A stretch of 64,000 nucleotides of DNA from assembly GCA_964628055.1 (NCBI GenBank), contig CAZVNL010000004.1:22283-86282 (forward strand). The letters are read 5' to 3'. The DNA is from CAZBEL01 sp964628055. GTDB taxonomy: Bacteria > Fidelibacterota > Marinisomatia > Marinisomatales > TCS56. The notes below the pieces were generated by a model. That model searched no databases and was not told the origin of the DNA. It saw only the letters and a list, made by a program, of their open reading frames with translations. This document shows positions 28,001 through 35,451 of the stretch, piece by piece (position 1 is the first letter of the stretch; every line of letters begins with the position of its first letter). Both the position numbers and the translations under genes were made by a program.

Positions 28001-28771
28001 ATGGGTGACTGGCGGGAATTTTCACCTACTGTTAGGACTTCTTTGCGATTATATCCCTGGAGTAGGATACGTCCCATTCCCTGGGCCACACTGCCCAAGC
28101 CCCTTTGCCAGTCGAAAGTGGCGGTTGTCTCTACGGCAGGCCTGGTATTACCCACCCAGGAGGAGTTCGATCCGAGCATTAAGGGCGGCGATTATACGCA
28201 CCGGGTTATCCCTGCGAATGTTGATTTGGAAACGCTTCGGGACACCCACCGTAGCCGCGTGTTCGACCACGACGGCTACCGTTCAGATCCTAATTTGGCT
28301 TTTCCCCTGGACCGGTTGCGGGAACTCCAGGAAGACAAGGTCATTGGAGCCCTGGGCGAACATCACATTTCTCTTATGGGGTCGATTACGGCGCCTGGTA
28401 GATTGAAAAAAATGACCGCTCCCAAGGTTGCCAATCTTTTTCTTGAAGAGGGTGTTGATGCTGTGCTATTGTTTCCGGTGTGACCTTTTTGTAACCAGAC
28501 CGTGAGCCTGGTTGCGGCAACCGTCGAACAGGTGGGAATTCCTACCGTTGTCATTCAGTTTATTTGGGAAATTGCCAGGAAAATAAAACCTCCCCGGGCG
28601 TTATTAGTCCCCTATTGTCACGGATACCCCCTGGGAGAACCCCATAATATTCCTCTTCAAAAGGACATTTTGCAGCGAGCGTTGAATTTATTGAACCATC
28701 CAGGACCACCACCAGTTTTAGAAACATTCTCCCCGTCGGCTACACCGGTGACCCCTGAGAAAGGAGATTAG
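28001..28771 (+). CDS. Probable selenoprotein of the glycine/sarcosine/betaine/D-proline reductase B (GrdB/PrdB) family; TGA at 28481 read as Sec
   Basis: The frame from ATG 28001 is interrupted only by TGA at 28481-28483 and continues in frame to 28771, giving 256 residues. Around the TGA the product reads DAVLLFPV-U-PFCNQTVSL, that is, U161-P-F-C164, which fits the U-x-x-C redox motif of this selenoprotein family. The rest fits the family on both sides: KPLCQSKVAVVSTAGLVLP near the start, FPLDRLRELQED, HHISLMGS, then VEQVGIPTV, PPRALLVPY and GYPLGEP. An eight-pair hairpin starts seven bases after the TGA. A TAG at 27992 closes the frame upstream and fixes the start. The family role (dithiol-linked reduction or reductive cleavage) is known for GrdB and PrdB, but the substrate of this short stand-alone form is unknown. 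Sec incorporation needs selA, selB, selC and selD elsewhere. Confidence 0.85.
28491..28515 (+). promoter_or_regulatory. SECIS-like hairpin downstream of the in-frame TGA
   Basis: GTAACCAG (28491-28498) pairs with CTGGTTGC (28508-28515) over eight positions with one G-U, enclosing a nine-base loop ACCGTGAGC that contains a GU. It begins seven bases after the TGA and lies inside the coding sequence, as bacterial SECIS elements do; the loop is 16-24 bases from the TGA. Function is inferred from position and shape. Confidence 0.6.
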
Positions 28772-28801
28772 CTGTTTGGCTGCCAGAGAGGCTTTGTAGT
28801 C

Positions 28802-29023
28802 GTGAAATATTTTGGAAGGTATTTGATTATAGTCGGGGTCATTTTACTTATTGTAGGTGGATTTATGTATTTTAGCGGGAGCAAGTTAAAGTGGATCGGT
28901 CATTTGCCAGGAGATATACGCATCGAACGTGACTCTTTCCGGTTCTATTTTCCAATCACCACGATGGTTCTTTTTTCTCTACTGCTGACCTTGTTGATTC
29001 GTATCTATCAATGGTTTCGATAA
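28802..29023 (+). CDS. DUF2905 family two-helix membrane protein
   Basis: A 73-residue protein of the DUF2905 family, function unknown. Two membrane helices (about residues 5-25 and 49-70) flank the conserved short loop: WIGHLPGDIRIERDSFRFYFP matches the family's G-x-L-P-G-D-I and FYFP motifs. The start is GTG. It lies 30 bases after the selenoprotein gene and could be the last gene of that operon. Confidence 0.85.
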   Translation: MKYFGRYLIIVGVILLIVGGFMYFSGSKLKWIGHLPGDIRIERDSFRFYFPITTMVLFSLLLTLLIRIYQWFR

Positions 29024-29218
29024 AGTAACTGCCCCTAACGGTAATAGTCTACGACTCTTTTCCTAATTGTTCCCGTATTTGTCAAAAGGGCATACCCCTG
29101 GTGTATTAAACAGTTAATTTGTCCTATTTTGCGCTGACAATACTCAAAAGTTCAGGGAAAAGGGAGTGGTACGGTGTTTGTGCCCTATTAAATGCCAGAG
29201 AACTGAAAAGGGAAGATT
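29024..29218 (+). other. Intergenic stretch before two uncertain small ORFs
   Basis: No gene, terminator or repeat is recognisable. The sequence is AT-richer than its flanks. Between 29024 and the mmuM start at 29623 the only coding candidates are the two small ORFs listed next. Bases 29509-29622 hold only a short GCCCC-ACC-GGGGC stem near 29535, not followed directly by a T-run. Confidence 0.4.
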
Positions 29219-29401
29219 ATGAAAGACAAGACGAAACATTTACAAACCTTACGAGTGCAGCAAAAAGTTGCCCGGTATATTCTGGAGCAGCAGAAAAAGA
29301 GTTTGGACGGTTGTGCATTGCCCGTAGTGAACTCCCAGGTTCTGCAGTTTGCACAACTCTTGCCCTTGTTAAAAAATCCAAACATAATGGCCCAAGCATG
29401 A
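29219..29401 (+). CDS. Small hypothetical protein (60 residues)
   Basis: An ATG preceded by AAAGGGAAGATT opens 60 codons encoding a charged, Gln-rich likely helical protein (QQKVARYILEQQKKSLDG in the first half) with one Cys and a hydrophobic second half. I do not recognise it. Codon use looks plausible and the stop overlaps the next small ORF as ATGA, which favours real coding. A longer ORF in another frame covers the same bases (29119-29508) and cannot be excluded as the true gene. Confidence 0.35.
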   Translation: MKDKTKHLQTLRVQQKVARYILEQQKKSLDGCALPVVNSQVLQFAQLLPLLKNPNIMAQA

Positions 29402-29508
29402 GTGATATCATTAGATGGATTATAGGCAAGTTGTTAGGACCCTTTGTTCCAGAACCGGTTCCGGTACCGGTTGAGCCGGCGCCCCGCCCAAAGCCCAGAA
29501 GGTGTTAG
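29398..29508 (+). CDS. Tiny hypothetical ORF with Pro-Val/Pro-Glu tail (36 residues)
   Basis: The ATG overlaps the preceding stop (ATGA). The product begins with a hydrophobic helix (SDIIRWIIGKLLG) and ends in a proline-rich alternating tail (VPEPVPVPVEPAPRPKPRR) and a final Cys. The same tail is also the C-terminus of the overlapping longer frame that begins at 29119. No family is recognised. It may be a small membrane-associated peptide or chance. Confidence 0.3.
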   Translation: MSDIIRWIIGKLLGPFVPEPVPVPVEPAPRPKPRRC

Positions 29509-29622
29509 TATGGCAGGTAATCTTTTCTGCTGAAGCCCCACCGGGGCACGACCCTTTTTTCAACCATTTTCTGTATAACTATTGAATCCCTACATTTCCA
29601 ACCTCAGATTGTGTGAAATACA

Positions 29623-30510
29623 ATGGTTAACGCATTCCCTAAAGGAGATATAATTCTATTGGATGGCGCCCTGGGCACTGAACTCCAGCGTCATGGGGTG
29701 CCCTTACCGCTACCGTTGTGGTCTGCCGAGGCCAATTTGACTCACTCCGAGATCGTTGCTTCCCTCCATCAGGATTACGTGCAGGCGGGAGCCCAGGTAT
29801 TAACGACCAACACTTTTCGGACCACAAGCTGGTCTTACGTCAAGGCCGGCTACACGCTAGCTTCGGCCCGACAACGTGCCCGGGAAAGTCTCTTACGGGC
29901 CGTGACCTTGGCTCGCAAGGCGGCGACGCCAAATACGAGCGTTGCTGGTTCCCTGGCTCCCTTAGAGGATTGTTATCAACCCGACGCCTTTCCAGGGACG
30001 ACCACCGCCCAGGAAATTTTCGAAGAAACCCTGAGCTGGTTCCAGGAAAAGGGTGTGGATTTATTGCTTTTAGAGACCATGGGAAATAAGGAGGAAATTG
30101 CGGCGGCGCTCCAGGTTGCGAAGAAGTTTCCCTTCCCTGTATGGCTGAGCCTGATTCTAAAAGACAGCAGCCATTTACTGGATAATTCCCCCTTGGAAAT
30201 AGCAATATACTTGGCGAAAAAGAGCAACGCCCAGGCAGTTTTACTGAATTGCAATAGTGTGAAACTTACTCAGGCAGGGATAACGACTTTACAAAGCCAT
30301 TGGTCTGGGTTCTGGGGAGTTTATCCTAACGTGGGCGCTACTCCCGTCGAGCCGGATGGTACCATTGTGGCAACCATTCCAACGGATATTTTCCGGCGTT
30401 ATGCTCGGGGATATATTGAAGCCGGGGCTAAGGTTGTAGGTTCCTGCTGCGGTTCTACCCCGGAACATACGCGGTTGTTGCGTCAGTTGATTGAGGAAGT
30501 GAAAAAGTGA
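29623..30510 (+). CDS. mmuM: Homocysteine S-methyltransferase (MmuM-like)
   Basis: A 295-residue zinc-dependent TIM-barrel methyltransferase that makes methionine from homocysteine and a donor such as S-methylmethionine. The zinc ligands are Cys210 in LLNCNS and Cys275-Cys276 in GSCCGSTPEH. The N-terminal ILLDGALGTELQRHG and TTNTFRTT are family signatures. It lacks the cobalamin and folate domains of MetH. Same-domain bacterial proteins can also use SAM or betaine, so the donor is not certain. It may supply methionine together with the PLP enzyme at 46.7 kb, but the two are not linked in an operon. Confidence 0.9.
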   Translation: MVNAFPKGDIILLDGALGTELQRHGVPLPLPLWSAEANLTHSEIVASLHQDYVQAGAQVLTTNTFRTTSWSYVKAGYTLASARQRARESLLRAVTLARKAATPNTSVAGSLAPLEDCYQPDAFPGTTTAQEIFEETLSWFQEKGVDLLLLETMGNKEEIAAALQVAKKFPFPVWLSLILKDSSHLLDNSPLEIAIYLAKKSNAQAVLLNCNSVKLTQAGITTLQSHWSGFWGVYPNVGATPVEPDGTIVATIPTDIFRRYARGYIEAGAKVVGSCCGSTPEHTRLLRQLIEEVKK

Positions 30511-30615
30511 CTTTACATCACCGAGCGAGAGGAGATAAAAAGGTAAGTTTTGCGCGGGCGAGATTATTGGAAAAGGGGAAATTGTGATTTCCGCGATAAA
30601 TTTTGCTGGAGCAAT

Positions 30616-31353
30616 ATGAACCCGTTGGAATATAGTGGCTGGGGGATGTCCCACAAGGGGTATGTTCGACCGAAAAATGAGGATGCCTACCTTGTAGATA
30701 ATCAATCCGGCTGTTATGCCGTAGCAGACGGGTTGGGAGGTCATCCAGGAGGGGAGATTGCCAGTCACCTCGCAGTGAACGCTTTTCAACAACAGGTTCT
30801 TGCTCGAAGGCATGCGGGAATATCGTTCAAGGAAGATGAGCTGATGGAATTGACGGAATCTCTCAACCGAACCGTATTGGTCTACGGACTTCAGCAACCG
30901 GAGGTGAGGGGGTTAGGGACCACCTTTTCTGGACTTGTGGTGGAGGGGGATGGCATCTGGATTCTGCACACGGGGGATAGTCGTATTTATGGGTTGACTG
31001 AAACAGGTAACCTCATCCAGTTGACCGAAGACCAGACCGTGGCCATGGATTTGGTCAACCAAGGTAAGTTAGATTTAGCGGAGGCCGAGCACCACGCCCA
31101 TTGGCATATTCTTACCAGTTGCCTGGGAATGACCTCGTGCCGGCCGGAGGTTCTATCATTGAAAGCGAGGGGATATACCTATTTCTTTTTGTGCACCGAT
31201 GGTTTGTCCAACCTCGTTAACGCTTCCGAAATACAAGCCGAATTGGCGGCCTCAGAGGACTCGCCTGAGGCTCTCTGTCGTCGGTTGGTTGATAAAGCAC
31301 TGGTGCGCGGTGGGGTAGATAACGTGACGGTAGTTCTGGTAACAATTAGATAA
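30616..31353 (+). CDS. PP2C-type serine/threonine protein phosphatase
   Basis: A 245-residue Mg/Mn-dependent phosphatase (PPM family) of the PstP/Stp type. Metal-binding motifs are intact: RPKNEDAY (19-26), ADGLGGHPGGE (37-47), HTGDSRIY, CTDGLSN and DNVTVVLV. The ATG at 30616 is chosen because GGAG precedes it by four bases and homologues begin just before this point; an upstream in-frame GTG/TTG extension is unlikely. No Ser/Thr kinase gene is seen in the window, though such phosphatases often reverse Hanks-type kinases. It sits 11 bases before the Sir2 gene. Confidence 0.92.
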   Translation: MNPLEYSGWGMSHKGYVRPKNEDAYLVDNQSGCYAVADGLGGHPGGEIASHLAVNAFQQQVLARRHAGISFKEDELMELTESLNRTVLVYGLQQPEVRGLGTTFSGLVVEGDGIWILHTGDSRIYGLTETGNLIQLTEDQTVAMDLVNQGKLDLAEAEHHAHWHILTSCLGMTSCRPEVLSLKARGYTYFFLCTDGLSNLVNASEIQAELAASEDSPEALCRRLVDKALVRGGVDNVTVVLVTIR

Positions 31354-31364
31354 TATCTATTGCT

Positions 31365-32108
31365 TTGGAGGGTAATGTCATACCGAACGTCACCATACAG
31401 CCTTTGGATTCTTCCCAGTATAGGAAGATTGTCTTTTTCACCGGCGCTGGAATATCCGTTGAATCGGGAATTCCCACTTATCGGGGCAAGGGAGGCATCT
31501 GGTGCAAATACAATTGGGAGGAATATGCCTCTCAACAGGCTTTTAACGTCCATCCGGAAAAGGTGCTCAAGTTTCATGAAAAACGCCGGCGCACGGTTCG
31601 TAAGTGTGTTCCCAATCGGGGGCATGAGGTGATCGCCACCCTGGAACACCGACATCCCAGTGTTCATGTTGTTACTCAGAATATTGATGGATTACACCAA
31701 CGGGCCGGGTCGGAAGAGGTCATCGAATGGCACGGGAATATTTGGTATTTACGATGCGAGCGAGAAGGAATTCTTTACGAAGACTGGGGCAGGCAATATA
31801 AACGGCGGAAATGTGAGTGTGGTGCCTGGTTGCGACCTCATATTACCTGGTTTGGGGATTATTTGGATTCGGCGGTTACAAAAGCTGCAGAGGTGGTAAT
31901 TTCCCAATCCGATTTGTTCATAAGCATAGGTACTTTGGGAGTTGTGTGGCCGGCCTCCTTGTATCCTCAGTTAGCCCAGACAGTCCAGGCCTACTGCGTG
32001 GAAATCAATCCGGAACCCACAACCCAGAGTTATTTATTTCATGTTTGTTATCGCCAGCTAGCTAGTGTGGTTTTGCCACAGTTGTTTCCTGACACCATTC
32101 CATCATGA
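31365..32108 (+). CDS. Sir2-family NAD-dependent protein deacylase, start uncertain
   Basis: A 247-residue sirtuin. GAGISVESGIPTYRG is the NAD-binding loop, TQNIDGLHQRAGS the ribose-binding segment, and the catalytic histidine is in EWHGN. The zinc module is odd: the first C-x-x-C is C-E-R-E, so only three of four cysteines remain (C-x-x-E, then CEC). The start is a problem. The frame opens with TTG at 31365, while the nearby GGAGG best serves an ATG at 31375 in a different frame. Either a weak TTG start is used or a frame error lies within the first 30 codons. O-acetyl-ADP-ribose, its product, is a substrate for the macrodomain enzyme at 25 kb. Confidence 0.85.
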   Translation: MEGNVIPNVTIQPLDSSQYRKIVFFTGAGISVESGIPTYRGKGGIWCKYNWEEYASQQAFNVHPEKVLKFHEKRRRTVRKCVPNRGHEVIATLEHRHPSVHVVTQNIDGLHQRAGSEEVIEWHGNIWYLRCEREGILYEDWGRQYKRRKCECGAWLRPHITWFGDYLDSAVTKAAEVVISQSDLFISIGTLGVVWPASLYPQLAQTVQAYCVEINPEPTTQSYLFHVCYRQLASVVLPQLFPDTIPS

Positions 32109-32153
32109 AATAGTTGACCTAACTTTAGTTAATGAGAAAGGGAGGTAAATCAA

Positions 32154-32423
32154 ATGAATAAAATCAGAGTCGAGTCGCTAACGAAAGCTGAATTAGAAGA
32201 ACGGGGTGTGTTCCACTGGCCCATTTGGACCTGTGGTGTATCAGAGTTCCCCTGGGAGTACGATGTTCAGGAGTCGTGTTATCTTTTGGAAGGAGAGGTG
32301 GAAGTGAGCACGGTGGAGGAGTCCGTCCACTTTGGCGCCGGTGATTTTGTGGTCTTTCCCCAGGGTTGCCGCTGTACCTGGAAGGTGATTTCCCCGGTGA
32401 AAAAGCATTACACCTTCCATTGA
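32154..32423 (+). CDS. Small cupin-domain protein (DUF861/cupin_3 type)
   Basis: An 89-residue single cupin barrel similar to DUF861-type proteins: PIWTCGVSEFPWEYD, CYLLEGEVEV, FGAGDFVVFPQGCRCTWKV and a C-terminal KKHYTF. The E-x-C-Y-x-L-E-G-E strand and the G-D-x-V-x-F-P-x-G turn are clear. Metal or ligand is unknown. A strong GGGAGG ribosome-binding site precedes the ATG. The surrounding gaps (45 and 117 bases) suggest it may be transcribed with either neighbour. Confidence 0.87.
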   Translation: MNKIRVESLTKAELEERGVFHWPIWTCGVSEFPWEYDVQESCYLLEGEVEVSTVEESVHFGAGDFVVFPQGCRCTWKVISPVKKHYTFH

Positions 32424-32540
32424 GACTCTGGACAAGCGTCCGGAGAATAAATGGGACGCATTCTTTAATCGCTTGCTAAGTTTATCAAAGGATACCTTCG
32501 TGATGGGAGGCGTGGCAGTTGCCCGAATGGAGGGGCTTAA

Positions 32541-33368
32541 TTGGTAGTTATCACTACGGCGCTCCGTTCTGAGGCCCGACCTATTATCCGGTCCCTTGCC
32601 CTGGTGCAGGATCGCACCTACCCCGTCCTTAGAATTTATGGCAATGAAGATTATACCCTATTGATTACCGGCGTTGGTAGCGTTAGCACTGAAAAAGCGT
32701 TAGAAAAATTCTTTCAACACTTTTCAGAAAGACGGCGACTATTTCTCATTAACGTGGGGATTGCAGGGGGAGATGAGCGACAGACAAAGGTTGGTCAAAT
32801 GTACCTCATTAACAAAATCGTGGAAGCTAGTACGGGCAAAACCTATTTCCCTGATATTTTGCTCGATCACTCCTTGGAAGAGGCCGCTTTGCTTACCGTG
32901 GAGGAAGCTATCACTACGTCTTCCCGTATTAAATTACCATTGGTGGATATGGAGGCTGCTATTATCTGGAAGGTGGCTGGTGGATTTTTACCTCCCCACC
33001 ACATATTGTTTTTAAAGATCGTTTCTGATTACCGCGATGGCGCTCCGATTTCCGCGCAGCAGATCCAGGCTCTGATCCAGAAGAACATACCAGGACTCCT
33101 CGATCTTCTACGCGGTTGCCAACGCGCAAGCTTCTTCGAACGTGAAATTTTGACGCCTGAAGAACATAGCCTGCTTACTGAATGCCGACAGGTTTTAAGG
33201 CTTACCCATACGCAATATTATCGGTTACTGAATTTGGCGGAAGGATATAAAGTCGTTCGTGGAACAGATATTATTCCGGTCCTAAAACCCTATTGCACCC
33301 GCACCTTTACCCATAAGCGCGAGAGAAACCGTTTTTTTCAAACACTCTGTGAACAACTTGCTGCCTAA
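32541..33368 (+). CDS. Nucleosidase/phosphorylase-like protein (MTAN-PNP fold) with C-terminal extension
   Basis: A 275-residue protein. Residues 1-190 have the purine-nucleoside phosphorylase fold: MVVITTALRSEARPII, ITGVGSVSTEKAL, INVGIAGG, and the family's active-site strand LPLVDMEAAIIWKVA, where Met and Glu bind the ribose. Residues 195-275 are an extra helical domain with HTQYYRLLNLAEGYKV and a basic C-terminus. The start is TTG with GGAGGGG six bases upstream. The stop overlaps the radical SAM gene by 20 bases. It could hydrolyse 5'-deoxyadenosine or methylthioadenosine, by-products of SAM enzymes. That is inference from the overlap. Confidence 0.75.
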   Translation: MVVITTALRSEARPIIRSLALVQDRTYPVLRIYGNEDYTLLITGVGSVSTEKALEKFFQHFSERRRLFLINVGIAGGDERQTKVGQMYLINKIVEASTGKTYFPDILLDHSLEEAALLTVEEAITTSSRIKLPLVDMEAAIIWKVAGGFLPPHHILFLKIVSDYRDGAPISAQQIQALIQKNIPGLLDLLRGCQRASFFEREILTPEEHSLLTECRQVLRLTHTQYYRLLNLAEGYKVVRGTDIIPVLKPYCTRTFTHKRERNRFFQTLCEQLAA

Positions 33369-34359
33369 TTTTTCGCACGTGTACGTCGAGGATCGAGCGC
33401 AACCGTTTTCCCTCACGGATACTATTCTGAACCGTTTCCCCAACGCCGTCCAAGTCCCTATTCGTCATTATAAGGATTTGTTCAACCGTCCCCGGCAGGA
33501 CTATCAATTACAAAAACGGAGTCTAAAGTTAATCCTGGCGGTCAAACAACCGCCTTTTCTCTATCCCCTAACGGACGTCCACCATCCCAACCAGGATTGT
33601 GGTCAATATTACACTACCCCACTGCTGAATTGCCTTTACAACTGTGAGTACTGTTTTCTCCAGGGATTGTACCCCTCGGCGAACCTGGTAGCCTTTGTTA
33701 ATCCAGCGGCTTTTTTCCAGGCAACTGATAGTATCATCGGCGATCTTTCTCCCCTAACGAAACCCATATGGCTTTCCGTAGCTTATCAAACGGACTTATT
33801 GGCGTTTGAAAGATTGATTCCCTTTTGCCGGGAGTGGATCGCGTATGCTGCAACGCGACCGGAATTGATCCTGGAAATCAGGACTAAGAGTGCCCTCCTG
33901 GACCCCTTGAAATCATTATTGCCCCCGGAGAATGTTTTGTTGGCCTGGTCTCTCTCCCCGGAAGCAATGGTGGCGCAGATAGAACACCGCACGCCTTCCC
34001 TGGAAAGACGTCTTCAGGCGATACAAGCAGCCCTTCGTTTAGGGTGGAAAGTGCGCCTCTGTATCGATCCGGTTATCACAATCCCCCGGTGGAAGATGGT
34101 TTACGGTTCCTTTATCAACTACTTGTTTGAACGCGTGTCTGGCGAGGAGCTCTATGACGTGGTGCTGGGCGTGTTCCGCATGAACCGGGAGTTCTTCCAG
34201 CACATACGAAAGCAAAAACCCGAGTCCCCTCTATATTATTACACTTACGCTGAAAATAATGGCGTTCTGACGCTTTCTCAATCCCGTCGAGAAGAGGTAT
34301 TGCAATTCCTCAAGGAGCGCCTGGCGGCGTATATTGCTGAAGAGAAAATCATCGGTTAA
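33349..34359 (+). CDS. Radical SAM protein of the spore photoproduct lyase (SPL) family
   Basis: A 336-residue radical SAM protein. Cys95, Cys99 and Cys102 (CLYNCEYCF) bind the 4Fe-4S cluster. The wider sequence follows SPL proteins: IRHYKDLFNR near the start, AYATRPELILEIRTKSALLDPL, AWSLSP and GWKVRLCIDPVI. In Bacillus SPL a cysteine in an A-C-T-S-D segment acts as H-donor. The matching segment here is A-Y-Q-T-D (about residues 145-149), so that cysteine is apparently a tyrosine. True spore photoproduct repair is therefore doubtful. The GTG start lies inside the nucleosidase gene. SPL-family proteins occur in non-sporulating bacteria with unknown roles. Confidence 0.85.
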   Translation: MNNLLPNFSHVYVEDRAQPFSLTDTILNRFPNAVQVPIRHYKDLFNRPRQDYQLQKRSLKLILAVKQPPFLYPLTDVHHPNQDCGQYYTTPLLNCLYNCEYCFLQGLYPSANLVAFVNPAAFFQATDSIIGDLSPLTKPIWLSVAYQTDLLAFERLIPFCREWIAYAATRPELILEIRTKSALLDPLKSLLPPENVLLAWSLSPEAMVAQIEHRTPSLERRLQAIQAALRLGWKVRLCIDPVITIPRWKMVYGSFINYLFERVSGEELYDVVLGVFRMNREFFQHIRKQKPESPLYYYTYAENNGVLTLSQSRREEVLQFLKERLAAYIAEEKIIG

Positions 34360-34369
34360 TAGCTAAAAA

Positions 34370-35053
34370 TTATTTTAAAAGTTGGGCCAGGGGTTTGACC
34401 GCCCCTGCAACGCATTTATCCACGGCATTGGAAAGGCTCAACGCATTATACCAATAACTGTTTGACCAGATGACCTCTCCTGTGGTTTTGTCCAACATTT
34501 GTAGGGTAAGTCCTACGCGGGAGTCCACATACTCTACTTGTTGGGTTTCGGTAATTGAGCCTTTCTTTACGGTGGTCGTTTCGGTGGTTGTGGTTGTGTG
34601 GGTGATTTCCTTTCCCCCCTCCTGGCTTGCAACAACCACCGGTTCTTCCACGGTTTCCACAGTCGTCACCGTGCTGCCTTTATCTTTGGTGACGATAGGA
34701 ATGACGATGACATTTCCGTCGGTATATTCGGTAATGGTCGCCAGGAGAAAAACATCACTGGTGGTAAGGTTCAGGGATTCTGAGTCCTTGAGCAATCCCG
34801 ATTGAGTAAGGATGACTTCATTGGCAATGACTCCCAAATCTTCACGCTCTACGACGTTAAACCCCATGCGCAGCAGATGGTGTATGATGCTACGGGTTAC
34901 GATTTTCCCGGAACCTGGAAAAGAGTTAAAATCCGGTGTGTGGGCCACGGCTATAGATTTTAACTGGGAGAAGTCGTAACCAGGTTTAATAACTAAAGGT
35001 GGTTGGCAGGCTACCAATAAGAGGCTTAGCCCAAAAAGAGTAGACCGGCCCAT
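34370..35053 (-). CDS. CsgG-like lipoprotein
   Basis: A 227-residue predicted outer-membrane lipoprotein. The signal peptide ends at a lipobox (LLLVAC, Cys16). The mature part shows the CsgG/curli-secretion-like pattern: KSIAVAHTPDF, IIHHLLRMGFNVVEREDL, VFLLATITEY, and a final strand pair VGLTLQMLDKTTGEVIWS. Between about residues 125 and 170 is a low-complexity Thr/Val/Glu-rich stretch (THTTTTTETTTVKKG) in place of the pore-forming hairpin region. It is the last gene of a minus-strand envelope cluster, three bases after the TPR gene. Confidence 0.75.
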   Translation of the reverse strand: MGRSTLFGLSLLLVACQPPLVIKPGYDFSQLKSIAVAHTPDFNSFPGSGKIVTRSIIHHLLRMGFNVVEREDLGVIANEVILTQSGLLKDSESLNLTTSDVFLLATITEYTDGNVIVIPIVTKDKGSTVTTVETVEEPVVVASQEGGKEITHTTTTTETTTVKKGSITETQQVEYVDSRVGLTLQMLDKTTGEVIWSNSYWYNALSLSNAVDKCVAGAVKPLAQLLK

Positions 35054-35056
35054 TTT

Positions 35057-35380
35057 CTATTCTTCCAGGCTTTGGAGATGGATGGTCGCCTCCTTCTTCA
35101 GTTCTTCATCAATTGCGTATTGTAGGCATAATTTCCAGGCGGTACGGGCAGCGTCGGGTTCATCCAACATTTCCAGAATCTGGCCCTGCAAGCGGTAGAA
35201 CTCGGCATTTTCAGGATCTAACTCAATGGCTTTTTGAACGGCAGTTAGGGCTTCGCTATACTTTTCCGCCGCCATAGCCGTAATCCCATCGCGGAGGTAA
35301 TCGCCCGCCGCCTTTTGTTCCTCCTGAGCATAGAGAGCGCCTAAGCTTAGAACTATGAGTGTTACCAGGAATATATTCAT
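35057..35380 (-). CDS. Small exported TPR protein
   Basis: A 107-residue protein from the ATG at 35380, which has GGGAGGGAGT immediately upstream and starts a signal peptide (MNIFLVTLIVLSLGALYAQ). The mature part is about two tetratricopeptide repeats: YSEALTAVQKAIELDPENAEFYRLQGQILEMLDEPDAARTAW-type spacing with the usual Ala, Gly/Ala and Pro positions. It probably acts as a periplasmic adaptor for neighbouring envelope proteins, but there is no specific evidence. An in-frame upstream extension to 35425 lacks support. Confidence 0.75.
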   Translation of the reverse strand: MNIFLVTLIVLSLGALYAQEEQKAAGDYLRDGITAMAAEKYSEALTAVQKAIELDPENAEFYRLQGQILEMLDEPDAARTAWKLCLQYAIDEELKKEATIHLQSLEE

Positions 35381-35451
35381 GACTCCCTCCCTGAAGTGTG
35401 AGGTAATTAAATGAAGTTCTTGCATGTGGATTACAGTAAGGTACGACCTTG

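Noticed and set aside
29535..29565. GCCCC-ACC-GGGGC stem followed by a T-run as a terminator
   Set aside because: The T-run begins about seven bases after the stem and the loop has three bases, so it does not fit an intrinsic terminator well.
31360..31632. Alternative frame over the sir2 start as a separate gene
   Set aside because: The frame encodes no recognisable protein and the sirtuin motifs all lie in the other frame; kept only as a note on the start.
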